The notes beneath the pieces are model-generated. The model was not told the DNA's origin. It searched no databases and saw only the letters and a list, made by a program, of their open reading frames with translations. A stretch of 10,845 nt of DNA, taken from contig NZ_JOAI01000090.1 of NCBI RefSeq assembly GCF_000717715.1, positions 1 to 10,845 of the forward strand, in the 5' to 3' direction. The position numbers and the translations under genes are program-made. Below, piece by piece: positions 5,794 to 10,845 of this stretch (its first letter is position 1; each line of letters begins with the position of its first letter). Origin of the DNA: Streptomyces sp. NRRL B-24484. GTDB lineage: Bacteria > Actinomycetota > Actinomycetes > Streptomycetales > Streptomycetaceae.

Positions 5794-6561
5794 TCAGGGA
5801 AGGGTGAGGATGCGCGGCCCGTCCTCGGTGACGGCGACGGTGTGCTCGATGTGGGCCGCGCGGCTGCCGTCCGTGGTGAACAGCGTCCAGCCGTCCTCGC
5901 CGGTGCGGTAGTCGTCGCGGCCGCCGGCCATGAGCATCGGTTCGATCGCCAGGACGAGGCCGTGACGCAGCGGGAATCCCCGGCCGGGGCGGCCCCGGTT
6001 GGGCAGGTGCGGGTCCTCGTGCATCCGGCGTCCGATGCCGTGGCCGCCGAAGCCCTCCGGCATGCCGCAGCGGGCCCGGCGGGCGGCGGTGCCGATCGCG
6101 TGGGAGATGTCGCCGAGGCGGCCGCCCGCCACGGCGGCGGCGATGCCCGCGTCGAGGGCCCGGCGGGTGGCGTCGATCAGGGCGAGGTCGGCGGGCCGGG
6201 CGGTGCCCACGGTGAAGCTGATCGCGGCGTCTCCCGTCCAGCCGTCCAGCTCCGCCCCGCAGTCGATGCTCACCAGGTCGCCGTCGCACAGCCGGTAGGC
6301 GGTCGGGATACCGTGCACCACGGCGTCGTTGACGGAGGTGCAGATCACCGCCGGGAAGGGCGTCGGCGCGAACGAGGGCCGGTACCCGAGGAAGGGCGAG
6401 CGGGCCCCGGCCTCGGCGAGGACGCCGCGAGCGACCTCGTCGAGCTCCTGCAGCGACACTCCCGGCCGCGCGGCCCCCTGGACGGCCTCCAGGGCACGGC
6501 CGACCACGCGGCCCGCCTCGCGCATCGCGTCCAGTGCCGCGTCCGTCTTGATCTCCACCAT
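5794..6561 (-). CDS. map: Type I methionine aminopeptidase
   Basis: 255 residues from the ATG at 6561. GGGGAG lies eight bases upstream and the family N-terminus (VEIKTDAALDAMREAGRVVG) follows; the frame is open further upstream but without family likeness. The pita-bread enzyme removes the initiator methionine of new proteins in the cytoplasm. All active-site residues are present: His83 (VVHGIP), metal ligands Asp100 (SIDCG) and Asp111 (WTGDAA), His174 (GGHGIGR), Glu207 (AIEPML) and Glu239 (HIEHTVAV). There is no N-terminal zinc-finger extension. Actinomycetes usually carry another map gene in the ribosomal-protein region, so this isolated copy is probably an additional isozyme. It is divergent from a small XRE regulator across a strong palindrome, and the HEAT gene follows it. 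Confidence 0.95.
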   Translation of the reverse strand: MVEIKTDAALDAMREAGRVVGRALEAVQGAARPGVSLQELDEVARGVLAEAGARSPFLGYRPSFAPTPFPAVICTSVNDAVVHGIPTAYRLCDGDLVSIDCGAELDGWTGDAAISFTVGTARPADLALIDATRRALDAGIAAAVAGGRLGDISHAIGTAARRARCGMPEGFGGHGIGRRMHEDPHLPNRGRPGRGFPLRHGLVLAIEPMLMAGGRDDYRTGEDGWTLFTTDGSRAAHIEHTVAVTEDGPRILTLP

Positions 6562-6584
6562 GTGCGTGACTCCCCACCCTCGGA

Positions 6585-6614
6585 TGGACCCAATACTTAT
6601 ACCGGTATTAGTAT
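6585..6614 (+). promoter_or_regulatory. Leaderless promoter of the XRE gene (TGGACC-N18-TAGTAT)
   Basis: The -35-like TGGACC is at 6585-6590 and the -10 TAGTAT at 6609-6614, spaced 18 bases. Seven bases separate the -10 box from the ATG at 6622. Transcription would start on the ATG itself, and no Shine-Dalgarno sequence is present. The spacer and -10 box lie inside the palindrome, so a bound repressor would block RNA polymerase. Confidence 0.55.
6593..6614. promoter_or_regulatory. 22-bp near-perfect palindrome, operator between map and XRE genes
   Basis: The left half ATACTTATACC (6593-6603) and right half GGTATTAGTAT (6604-6614) are reverse complements at 10 of 11 positions per arm; the only break is the T in position 6 of each half-site. 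It is strikingly AT-rich for this genome. It lies 31 bases upstream of the aminopeptidase ATG and 7 upstream of the XRE ATG. A dimeric helix-turn-helix protein, most simply the adjacent XRE regulator, would bind here and control both genes. Confidence 0.7.
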
Positions 6615-6621
6615 CACGGTC

Positions 6622-6897
6622 ATGGTGAGGACTCCATTGACCCCGTGGGAGCGCGAGCGCGGCGAGCGGTTCGGCGCCCTGCTGCGCCAGGCCCGCGGCG
6701 AGCGCAGCATGGTGGAGGTGGCCGCTGCGGCGGGCGTCTCCGCCGAGACCCTCCGCAAGATCGAGACCGGCCGGGCACCCACCCCCGCCTTCTTCACCGT
6801 GGCCGCCCTGGCCGCGGCCCTCGACATCTCCCTCGACCGGCTGGCCGCCGCCTGCGCCGAGGACGAGGACGGCCACGACCGAGCCCTCTCCGCCTGA
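6622..6897 (+). CDS. Small XRE-family helix-turn-helix regulator
   Basis: 91 residues from the ATG at 6622, placed by a leaderless promoter and by the family start; the longer open frame upstream crosses the palindrome and is not coding. The Cro/C1-type domain occupies about residues 14-76: RFGALLRQARGERSMVEVAA, then AAGVSAETLRKIETGRAPTP (the helix-turn-helix with the typical Lys-Ile-Glu-x-Gly-Arg), then FFTVAALAAALDISLDRLAA. A short acidic tail ends the protein. There is no second sensor or enzyme domain, so it should act as a simple DNA-binding dimer, most likely on the palindrome just upstream. That would make it self-regulating and controller of the divergent aminopeptidase gene. Confidence 0.92.
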   Translation: MVRTPLTPWERERGERFGALLRQARGERSMVEVAAAAGVSAETLRKIETGRAPTPAFFTVAALAAALDISLDRLAAACAEDEDGHDRALSA

Positions 6898-7051
6898 CCG
6901 GACGCGGGACGCTGGCCGCCGAAGCTCTGGATGTGCTCAAGTCCGGTGTCGGGCAGGGGAGTCGGGGGCATTCGAGGGGCGTGCCCGTGGCGGTCCTGCG
7001 GCGGGCCGTGCCGTGCTGTCGGGTGCCGTGGTCCGTCTCCGGAGGTCGGGC

Positions 7052-7858
7052 ATGGGAACGATCTGGGTGGTCGGGTCGCTGGCCGGTGTCGTGGTGGCGT
7101 CCCTGCTCCGGTGGCTGCCCGTCCGTGGGCGGGCGGAGGGCCTGGGTACCGTACGGCTGGCGGCACTCCGCGGTGGCGGGAAGGCCGCGCTGGCGGTGGT
7201 CGTCGTCGAGTTCCGCCTGGCCGGGGCGCTGGACGCCGGCCGCGGCGGACGGCTGCGCCTGCGCGGCCGGGTCGACCTGCCCGCCGAGCCGACTCCCGCA
7301 CACCGGGCGGTGCGCAGCGCCCTGGCCAGACCGCTCGCCCTGCCCGACCTCGCCGCTCGTCCCGCCGTGCAGCGGGCCCGGCGCGAACTGCGCCGGGACC
7401 TGGCCCGGCGGCACCTGGTCTGCGGCCCGGCCAGGCTCGCGGCGGCCCGCCTGATCGCGCTGGCCGCCGCCGGTGCCGCCATTGCCGCGGTGCTGCACGG
7501 GGACGCCGTCCCCGGCGTGCCGCTGGTCGTCGTGGCCCTCGCCCTGCCCCTCGCCGGCCCCCGGACCGTGGCCGGCCGGCGTGAACTCGCCCGGCTCCGC
7601 CGACTCCACCCGCGCCCGCCCGTCCCCGCGGAGAGCGTCCGGCCGGTGGACCGACCCGGTGCCCCCGAGGAGGCGGCGCTGCTGGTCGCACTCCACGGCC
7701 GACGGGCCCTGCGCACCCTGCTGCCGGTCTTCGCCGCCGGGACGGGACTCCTCGGCGGCCGTACGGCCCGGGACGTCGTCAGCCGCTCCGACGAGGCGTA
7801 CGGCTTCCACCACGCCTGGATCCCCGGCTCCGGCGCGGGCAACGGCCCCGGCCTCTGA
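7052..7858 (+). CDS. TIGR04222-domain membrane protein
   Basis: 268 residues from the ATG at 7052, with GGAGG six bases before it. A frame open from 7013 is less likely. The order of elements fits TIGR04222 proteins of actinomycetes: an N-terminal membrane helix (GTIWVVGSLAGVVVASLLRW), a segment LAALRGGGKAALAVVVVEFR with a winged-helix feel, PAHRAVRSALARPLALPDLA, a pair of membrane helices (about residues 143-183), then ALLVALHGRRALRTLLPVFA near residue 220. The usual C-terminal Gly/Cys-rich low-complexity region is short here (GSGAGNGPGL). No function is known for the family. It starts 154 bases after the XRE gene, on the same strand but with its own ribosome-binding site. The intervening stretch shows nothing I recognise. 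Confidence 0.82.
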   Translation: MGTIWVVGSLAGVVVASLLRWLPVRGRAEGLGTVRLAALRGGGKAALAVVVVEFRLAGALDAGRGGRLRLRGRVDLPAEPTPAHRAVRSALARPLALPDLAARPAVQRARRELRRDLARRHLVCGPARLAAARLIALAAAGAAIAAVLHGDAVPGVPLVVVALALPLAGPRTVAGRRELARLRRLHPRPPVPAESVRPVDRPGAPEEAALLVALHGRRALRTLLPVFAAGTGLLGGRTARDVVSRSDEAYGFHHAWIPGSGAGNGPGL

Positions 7859-7913
7859 GAAGGCCGCCGGTGGCTTCTACAGTGTGCCGAGGTGAACGGG
7901 CCCGGGCGGGCGG

Positions 7914-8591
7914 GTGGATGAGAAGGGCCGGCACAAGGACGTGGCGCAGATCGAACGGTCGGCGGGCGTCATGCCGGTCCACCGGCGTCAGGTTGCCGTC
8001 CTGGCCCTGTGGCGGTGGCGTGCGCCGCTCCTCGCGTTCGAGCACGATCCGGAGTGGGGCGTCGACCGGGCCGTGCTGACCTCGTTGTTCCCGCTGGCCG
8101 CGGCACCGCCAGGGGAACGGTCCGACCGCGCGTACCGGCGAGCGGTCGCCCGGCTGTGCACGGCCCCGCTCTTCACCTCCGAGGTCGACCCCGACACGGT
8201 CCAGCTGTTCCAGTTGGAGACCATCGGCAGTCTGCTGGCCTTCGGCGAGTTGCCAGACGAGCCCGGCCCCGACGGCGTGGAGCGAGTGGTCGAAACCTCG
8301 GCCGGCCTGGCGAGTTACCTCGACGAGCTCGTCGAGACCTCGTTCCACTCCCACCCCTCGGAGGAGGCCCACCGCCGGTACCTGGCCGACCCGGCGGGCT
8401 GGGCGTCCGAGAGCTACTTCGCCGCACGCCACTCCGCCGTCGCATCCGCCTGCGACTCCGCCGTCCGGACGCTCCCCGCCTCCGCAGGGCTGCTCGACTC
8501 GCCCACCGGACGCCGGTTGCTCGCCCTCTGCGAGGACTTCGGCGAAGAGGTCGCCGCAACGATGCAGTGGCTCCGCACGACGGGCCACTGA
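7914..8591 (+). CDS. Uncharacterised 225-residue protein
   Basis: The frame starts with a GTG at 7914 without a clear Shine-Dalgarno sequence. An internal ATG at 7971 (MPVHRRQVAVLALWRWRAPL) may be the real start, giving 206 residues. The protein is soluble, acidic and probably mostly helical, with conserved-looking stretches VARLCTAPLFTSEVDPDTVQ, GLASYLDELVETSFHSHPSE and RRLLALCEDFGEEVAATMQW. The Cys/Trp/His content is spread without a zinc or catalytic motif I can name. I recognise no family. It follows the TIGR04222 gene by 55 bases and could be co-transcribed with it. Codon use matches the neighbours, so it looks like a genuine gene. Confidence 0.75.
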   Translation: MDEKGRHKDVAQIERSAGVMPVHRRQVAVLALWRWRAPLLAFEHDPEWGVDRAVLTSLFPLAAAPPGERSDRAYRRAVARLCTAPLFTSEVDPDTVQLFQLETIGSLLAFGELPDEPGPDGVERVVETSAGLASYLDELVETSFHSHPSEEAHRRYLADPAGWASESYFAARHSAVASACDSAVRTLPASAGLLDSPTGRRLLALCEDFGEEVAATMQWLRTTGH

Positions 8592-8666
8592 CCCGATTGT
8601 TTCGGAATGAGTCTGCGGTGGGGGCTCGGCAGTTGGGGTGTCCGGAGACCCGCCGTCCGTGCCTCC

Positions 8667-8702
8667 GGACCGAGCGGACCGAGCGGACCGAGCACCCCGA
8701 GC
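8667..8702. repeat. 9-bp tandem repeat, four units, intergenic
   Basis: GGACCGAGC is present three times in tandem, followed by a diverged ACCCCGAGC. It lies in the 189-base gap between the 225-residue protein and the MDMPI gene. It resembles the reverse complement of the 9-bp units at 596-622 (GTTCTGAGC), which share the C-x-GAGC end. Confidence 0.85.
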
Positions 8703-8729
8703 GGCCGGTGCTGCGCCGCTGCCGCGCTG

Positions 8730-8752
8730 GCCGGGGAAAACCGCTTTCCGGC
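8730..8752. other. Hairpin upstream of the MDMPI promoter
   Basis: GCCGGGGA (8730-8737) pairs with TTTCCGGC (8745-8752) through eight base pairs, two of them G-U, with a seven-base loop. It lies 139 bases after the 225-residue gene and just upstream of the next promoter. It may be a terminator, but there is no T-tract. Confidence 0.3.
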
Positions 8753-8768
8753 GGGCTGAGCAGGGTGA

Positions 8769-8774
8769 TAGACA
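8769..8774 (+). promoter_or_regulatory. Possible -10 box of the MDMPI gene (leaderless)
   Basis: TAGACA is followed by six bases and the GTG at 8781, and no ribosome-binding site is present. This fits a transcript that begins at or next to the start codon. The -35 position (TTTCCG, 8745-8750) is poor. Confidence 0.35.
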
Positions 8775-8780
8775 CCCAGG

Positions 8781-9572
8781 GTGCATAACACTCTCGACTT
8801 CTCCGACCTCCTGCGGCTGATTGACGAACGGTCGACCGCGTTCCGTGCCGCGGTCGCGTCCGCGCCCGACCTCGATGCGCAGGTGCCGACCTGCCCCGAG
8901 TGGACGCTGTTCGATCTGGCGCAGCACCTGGGTGGGGGCGACCGCTTCTGGGCCGCCATCGTCGGTGCTGGTCCCGCCGACGGCCCGCCGGCCGAGGCCG
9001 TCGCCGCGCGGGCCGCCCTGGTCGTGCCGCGGGAGCGCGAGGCCCTCGTGTCCTGGCTGGAGGAGTCGACGCAGCTGCTGCTGGGCGCGCTGCGGGAGGA
9101 GGGCCCGGACGCCGGCTGCTGGGCGTGGTGGAGTGCCCTGCAGACGCCGCGGAGCGCCGGCGGTGTCGCCCGGCACCGGGTCCAGGAGAGTGCGGTGCAC
9201 ACCTACGACGCCCAGCTCGCCGCGGGCGCCCCGCAGCCGCTGCCGGCCGAGGTGGCCGTCGACGGTGTCGAGGAGTTCCTGTTCACCTGTGTCGCGACGC
9301 CCAGCGCCTGGCCGCACAAGCCGACCGCCTTCGACTTCCACGCCGCCGAGGGGCGCTCCTGGCGACTCACGGTCGACGGCGACGGCGCCCGGACCACCCG
9401 TCTGCCCTCCGCCACCGGCGGCGAGGGCGAGGACGCAGCCGGTGTCTCCGCCCACGCCACGGCCGGTGAACTGATCCTCTTCCTCTACGACCGGGTCTCC
9501 GCGGATTCCGTGCGGATCGACGGCGACGCCGGGCTGTTCGACCTGCTCCGCGCCTGGGAGCCGGAGGAGTAG
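8781..9572 (+). CDS. Maleylpyruvate isomerase (MDMPI) family, mycothiol-linked enzyme
   Basis: 263 residues from a GTG at 8781. The N-terminal DinB-like four-helix domain has the MDMPI pattern VPTCPEWTLFDLAQHLGGGD (His49) and RVQESAVHTYDAQLA with Glu136 and His140. These three residues match the His/Glu-x3-His metal site of the mycothiol-dependent maleylpyruvate isomerase. From about residue 155 a C-terminal MDMPI_C-type domain follows: AVDGVEEFLFTCVATPSAWP and HATAGELILFLYDR near the end. Members use the thiol mycothiol, found only in actinobacteria, to isomerise or conjugate small molecules in the cytoplasm. The exact substrate is unknown, and many paralogues exist per genome. It stands alone, with a probable leaderless promoter, and converges with the next gene. 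Confidence 0.9.
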   Translation: MHNTLDFSDLLRLIDERSTAFRAAVASAPDLDAQVPTCPEWTLFDLAQHLGGGDRFWAAIVGAGPADGPPAEAVAARAALVVPREREALVSWLEESTQLLLGALREEGPDAGCWAWWSALQTPRSAGGVARHRVQESAVHTYDAQLAAGAPQPLPAEVAVDGVEEFLFTCVATPSAWPHKPTAFDFHAAEGRSWRLTVDGDGARTTRLPSATGGEGEDAAGVSAHATAGELILFLYDRVSADSVRIDGDAGLFDLLRAWEPEE

Positions 9573-9621
9573 GACGTCATGGGCGAGCCGCCGGGCGAGG
9601 CGCGTGAGACGAGGTGCACGA

Positions 9622-10146
9622 CTAGAACTCCCCGCTCACGCCCAGGTCCTGACGCATGGCGTGGCGCATGACCTTGATCAGGCCCCACAGCTCGTCCTGG
9701 GCCTCGGTGGCGGACTGCAGGCTCTCGCCGGGCTGCGCATTGCCCTGTTCCAGGCGCTTGATGGTCCCGTACACGCGGGTGAGTGCCTGGTTCGCCGTGT
9801 CGCCGGGGGCGATCACGGCATCGGGTGCGATCATCAAGGTCTCGGACCAGTGGTTGCGGTGCGCGTCCTTGGCCTCGTCCAGCGCGCGGACGTCGGACTC
9901 CCCGGGCGTCCGGTCGCGCAGGACGTGCAGGTGCCGGTTGAGCGCGGTCGCGAACTGCCGTGCGTCGCGGTACAGCCGGGTGTAGCAGTCGCGCCGCAGG
10001 GCGAGGTTCTCGCGCGTCTCCTGGTACGCCTGGCCGAGCTCCAGCTCGCGTCGCTTGGCCCGTTCGGCGCCCCGCTGGGTGAGCAGCGCGGCCCCGAGGG
10101 TCCCCGCCACGCCGGTCACTGCGATCACCACTGCTGCTGTGTCCAC
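9622..10146 (-). CDS. Membrane-anchored coiled-coil protein, function unknown
   Basis: 174 residues from a GTG at 10146, with a weak AGGGTG seven bases upstream. Residues 2-21 (DTAAVVIAVTGVAGTLGAAL) form a single N-terminal membrane helix. A long charged helical region follows (RGAERAKRRELELGQAYQET, then RENLALRRDCYTRLYRDARQ), likely a coiled coil. The rest is helical and soluble (LNRHLHVLRDR; ALDEAKDAHRNHWSETLMIA; DELWGLIKVMRHAMRQDLGV). Such small proteins, with the same opening and the RRDCYxRLxRDARQF stretch, are, as I recall, widespread in streptomycetes, but no role has been assigned that I know of. The helix has no cleavage site, so the body probably stays on the cytoplasmic face. It converges with the MDMPI gene, 49 bases apart. 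Confidence 0.8.
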   Translation of the reverse strand: MDTAAVVIAVTGVAGTLGAALLTQRGAERAKRRELELGQAYQETRENLALRRDCYTRLYRDARQFATALNRHLHVLRDRTPGESDVRALDEAKDAHRNHWSETLMIAPDAVIAPGDTANQALTRVYGTIKRLEQGNAQPGESLQSATEAQDELWGLIKVMRHAMRQDLGVSGEF

Positions 10147-10178
10147 CCGGTCACCCTAGAGGCGTCCGCCGACGGACG

Positions 10179-10202
10179 GGGCGGGTCCGCACGGACCCGC
10201 CC
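10179..10202 (-). terminator. Strong GC hairpin, terminator of the DUF1801 gene
   Basis: GGGCGGGTCCG (10179-10189) and CGGACCCGCCC (10192-10202) are perfect reverse complements of 11 bases with a two-base centre. The hairpin lies 61 bases past the DUF1801 stop and before the start of the next minus-strand gene, as expected for a terminator. There is no T-run. Confidence 0.65.
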
Positions 10203-10263
10203 TCCCGTACGCACCGGGGATCCACCGCCCGCCCTGCAGAGCGGAGTCGGGGCGGGACCGCGC

Positions 10264-10560
10264 TCAGCCCGCAGCCTTCGCGACGAGCTCGGCGATCCGG
10301 GCCTCGCTCTCGGGGGTCAGCTGCGTCAGTGCGTACGTGGTGGGCCACATGGTGCCCTCGTCGAGGTCGGCCAGGTCGCTGAAGCCCAGGGTGGCGTACC
10401 GGGTCTTGAACTTCTGTGCGCTCTGGAAGAAGCAGACGACCTTGCCGCCCGCCCTGGCGTACGCCGGCATGCCGTACCAGGTCTTCGGCGCGAGGTCCGG
10501 GGCGACGGAGCGGACGATCCGGTGGATCTGCTCGGCGAGCACCCGGTCCGCCTCCGGCAT
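10264..10560 (-). CDS. DUF1801 (YdhG-like) protein, N-terminally truncated
   Basis: 98 residues from the only in-frame ATG, at 10560. The DUF1801 core is clear: APDLAPKTWYGMPAYARAGG, KVVCFFQSAQKFKTRYATLG, then FSDLADLDEGTMWPTTYALT and EARIAELVAKAAG. In the same frame, upstream of the ATG and without a start codon, the translation still reads like the family (SELKAGAKRSPRTAKADGEQ, then DVLAKIAE) back to about 10644. It then loses likeness and meets a stop at 10660. Streptomycete homologues, as I recall, are about 140 residues, so roughly 15-25 N-terminal residues plus the start are missing. Members are small cytoplasmic proteins proposed as iron-binding or chaperone-like; the evidence is thin. 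If translated from the internal ATG the core may still fold; otherwise it is a pseudogene. The break coincides with mobile-element DNA on the right. Confidence 0.75.
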   Translation of the reverse strand: MPEADRVLAEQIHRIVRSVAPDLAPKTWYGMPAYARAGGKVVCFFQSAQKFKTRYATLGFSDLADLDEGTMWPTTYALTQLTPESEARIAELVAKAAG

Positions 10561-10705
10561 CTCGGCGATCTTCGCGAGGACGTCCTGCTCCCCGTCGGCC
10601 TTGGCGGTGCGGGGACTGCGCTTCGCACCGGCCTTCAGCTCAGAGGGCGTTGAGTGAGGCTATGTCCGTTTCGTCGTTGTGACGGTGTGTGGGCAGGTCA
10701 CGCGG

Positions 10706-10845
10706 TCAGTCGGCTGTTCTGGGTGTGGGGATTGCGAACAGTCCGGGCTCGGTCTCGACGACGAGGCCGGCGCTGGTCAGACGCTTGAGCTTGTTGCGCA
10801 TGCCGGAGATGTGCGTGGGCTCGGTGCCGGTGGCCAGGGTGCGGC
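10706..10845 (-). CDS. C-terminal end of a probable transposon-borne protein (partial)
   Basis: The frame enters from the right edge and stops at 10706. The last 46 residues include TLATGTEPTHISGMRNKLKR and LTSAGLVVETEPGLFAIPTP, a helix-turn-helix followed by a wing-like strand. From memory this GTEPxx...RxKLKRL...G...ETEPGLF ending occurs on proteins encoded by streptomycete insertion elements, but I cannot name the family with certainty. The element boundary should lie between about 10638 and 10660, where the DUF1801 homology breaks off. The 10661-10705 stretch, with a small CGTC/GACG dyad, would be its terminal non-coding region. Confidence 0.5.
   Translation of the reverse strand, partial: RTLATGTEPTHISGMRNKLKRLTSAGLVVETEPGLFAIPTPRTAD

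Noticed and set aside
4661..6577. 638-codon open frame on the minus strand
   Set aside because: It is a shifted-frame shadow of the methionine aminopeptidase and HEAT genes with an Arg/Gly/Pro-rich composition.
4864..6621. Long upstream extension of the XRE gene
   Set aside because: The open frame continues far upstream but is antisense to the aminopeptidase and HEAT genes and crosses the palindrome. The leaderless promoter places the start at 6622.
6562..6876. N-terminal extension of the methionine aminopeptidase up to 6876
   Set aside because: The extension is antisense to the XRE gene and includes the palindrome. The ATG at 6561 has a ribosome-binding site and the family N-terminus follows it.
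6898..7051. Possible small gene or RNA in the gap before the TIGR04222 gene
   Set aside because: I found no convincing start, conserved peptide or stable hairpin, only the GGAGG that serves the next gene.
7779..9455. 558-codon open frame on the minus strand
   Set aside because: It is antisense to the 225-residue protein and the MDMPI gene, which have clear codon bias and, for MDMPI, a recognisable active site.

Overview
The window is very GC-rich, with strong third-position GC bias, frequent GTG starts and several apparently leaderless promoters. It also carries a MDMPI-family (mycothiol-linked) enzyme and a TIGR04222 membrane protein. Together these point to an actinomycete of the Streptomyces/Kitasatospora type. 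The content looks like accessory chromosome rather than a core operon: small one- or two-gene units, several divergent regulator/target pairs, and transposon debris at both ends.

Layout. 1-344 is the 5' part of an IS5-type transposase gene on the minus strand, running off the left edge. It abuts or overlaps a small two-helix membrane protein gene (about 329-691, plus) that may have lost its original 5' end. 726-1205 (minus) is an unrecognised 159-residue protein. A roughly 25-codon relic of an M15/VanX-type D-Ala-D-Ala peptidase (1259-1333, plus) lies before a LysR regulator (1378-2304, minus). That regulator is divergent from an EamA/DMT transporter (2401-3360, plus), and an ACT...AGT dyad lies between them. 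A second LysR regulator (3428-4312, minus) is divergent from an AhpD/CMD-like protein (4444-4803, plus).

The centre is a HEAT-repeat protein (4929-5723, minus) lying downstream of a type I methionine aminopeptidase (5794-6561, minus). The aminopeptidase is divergent from a 91-residue XRE regulator (6622-6897, plus). The 60-bp gap between those two start codons holds a near-perfect 22-bp palindrome that overlaps a good leaderless promoter for the XRE gene. This is the best regulatory signal in the window. The HEAT gene appears frameshifted near its 3' end, and its 3' end has been copied into a 33/34-bp tandem repeat.

The right part holds a TIGR04222 membrane protein (7052-7858), an unrecognised 225-residue protein (7914-8591), a MDMPI-family (maleylpyruvate isomerase-like) enzyme (8781-9572), a membrane-anchored coiled-coil protein (9622-10146, minus) and a DUF1801 protein (10264-10560, minus). 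The DUF1801 gene's 5' end was apparently cut off by a second element, whose last gene enters from the right edge (10706-10845, minus).

No gene-free stretch exceeds about 300 bases. I see no tRNA, rRNA, CRISPR array, phage module or biosynthetic cluster. The most system-like unit is the aminopeptidase/HEAT/XRE group around 4.9-6.9 kb, and its joint function is inference only.
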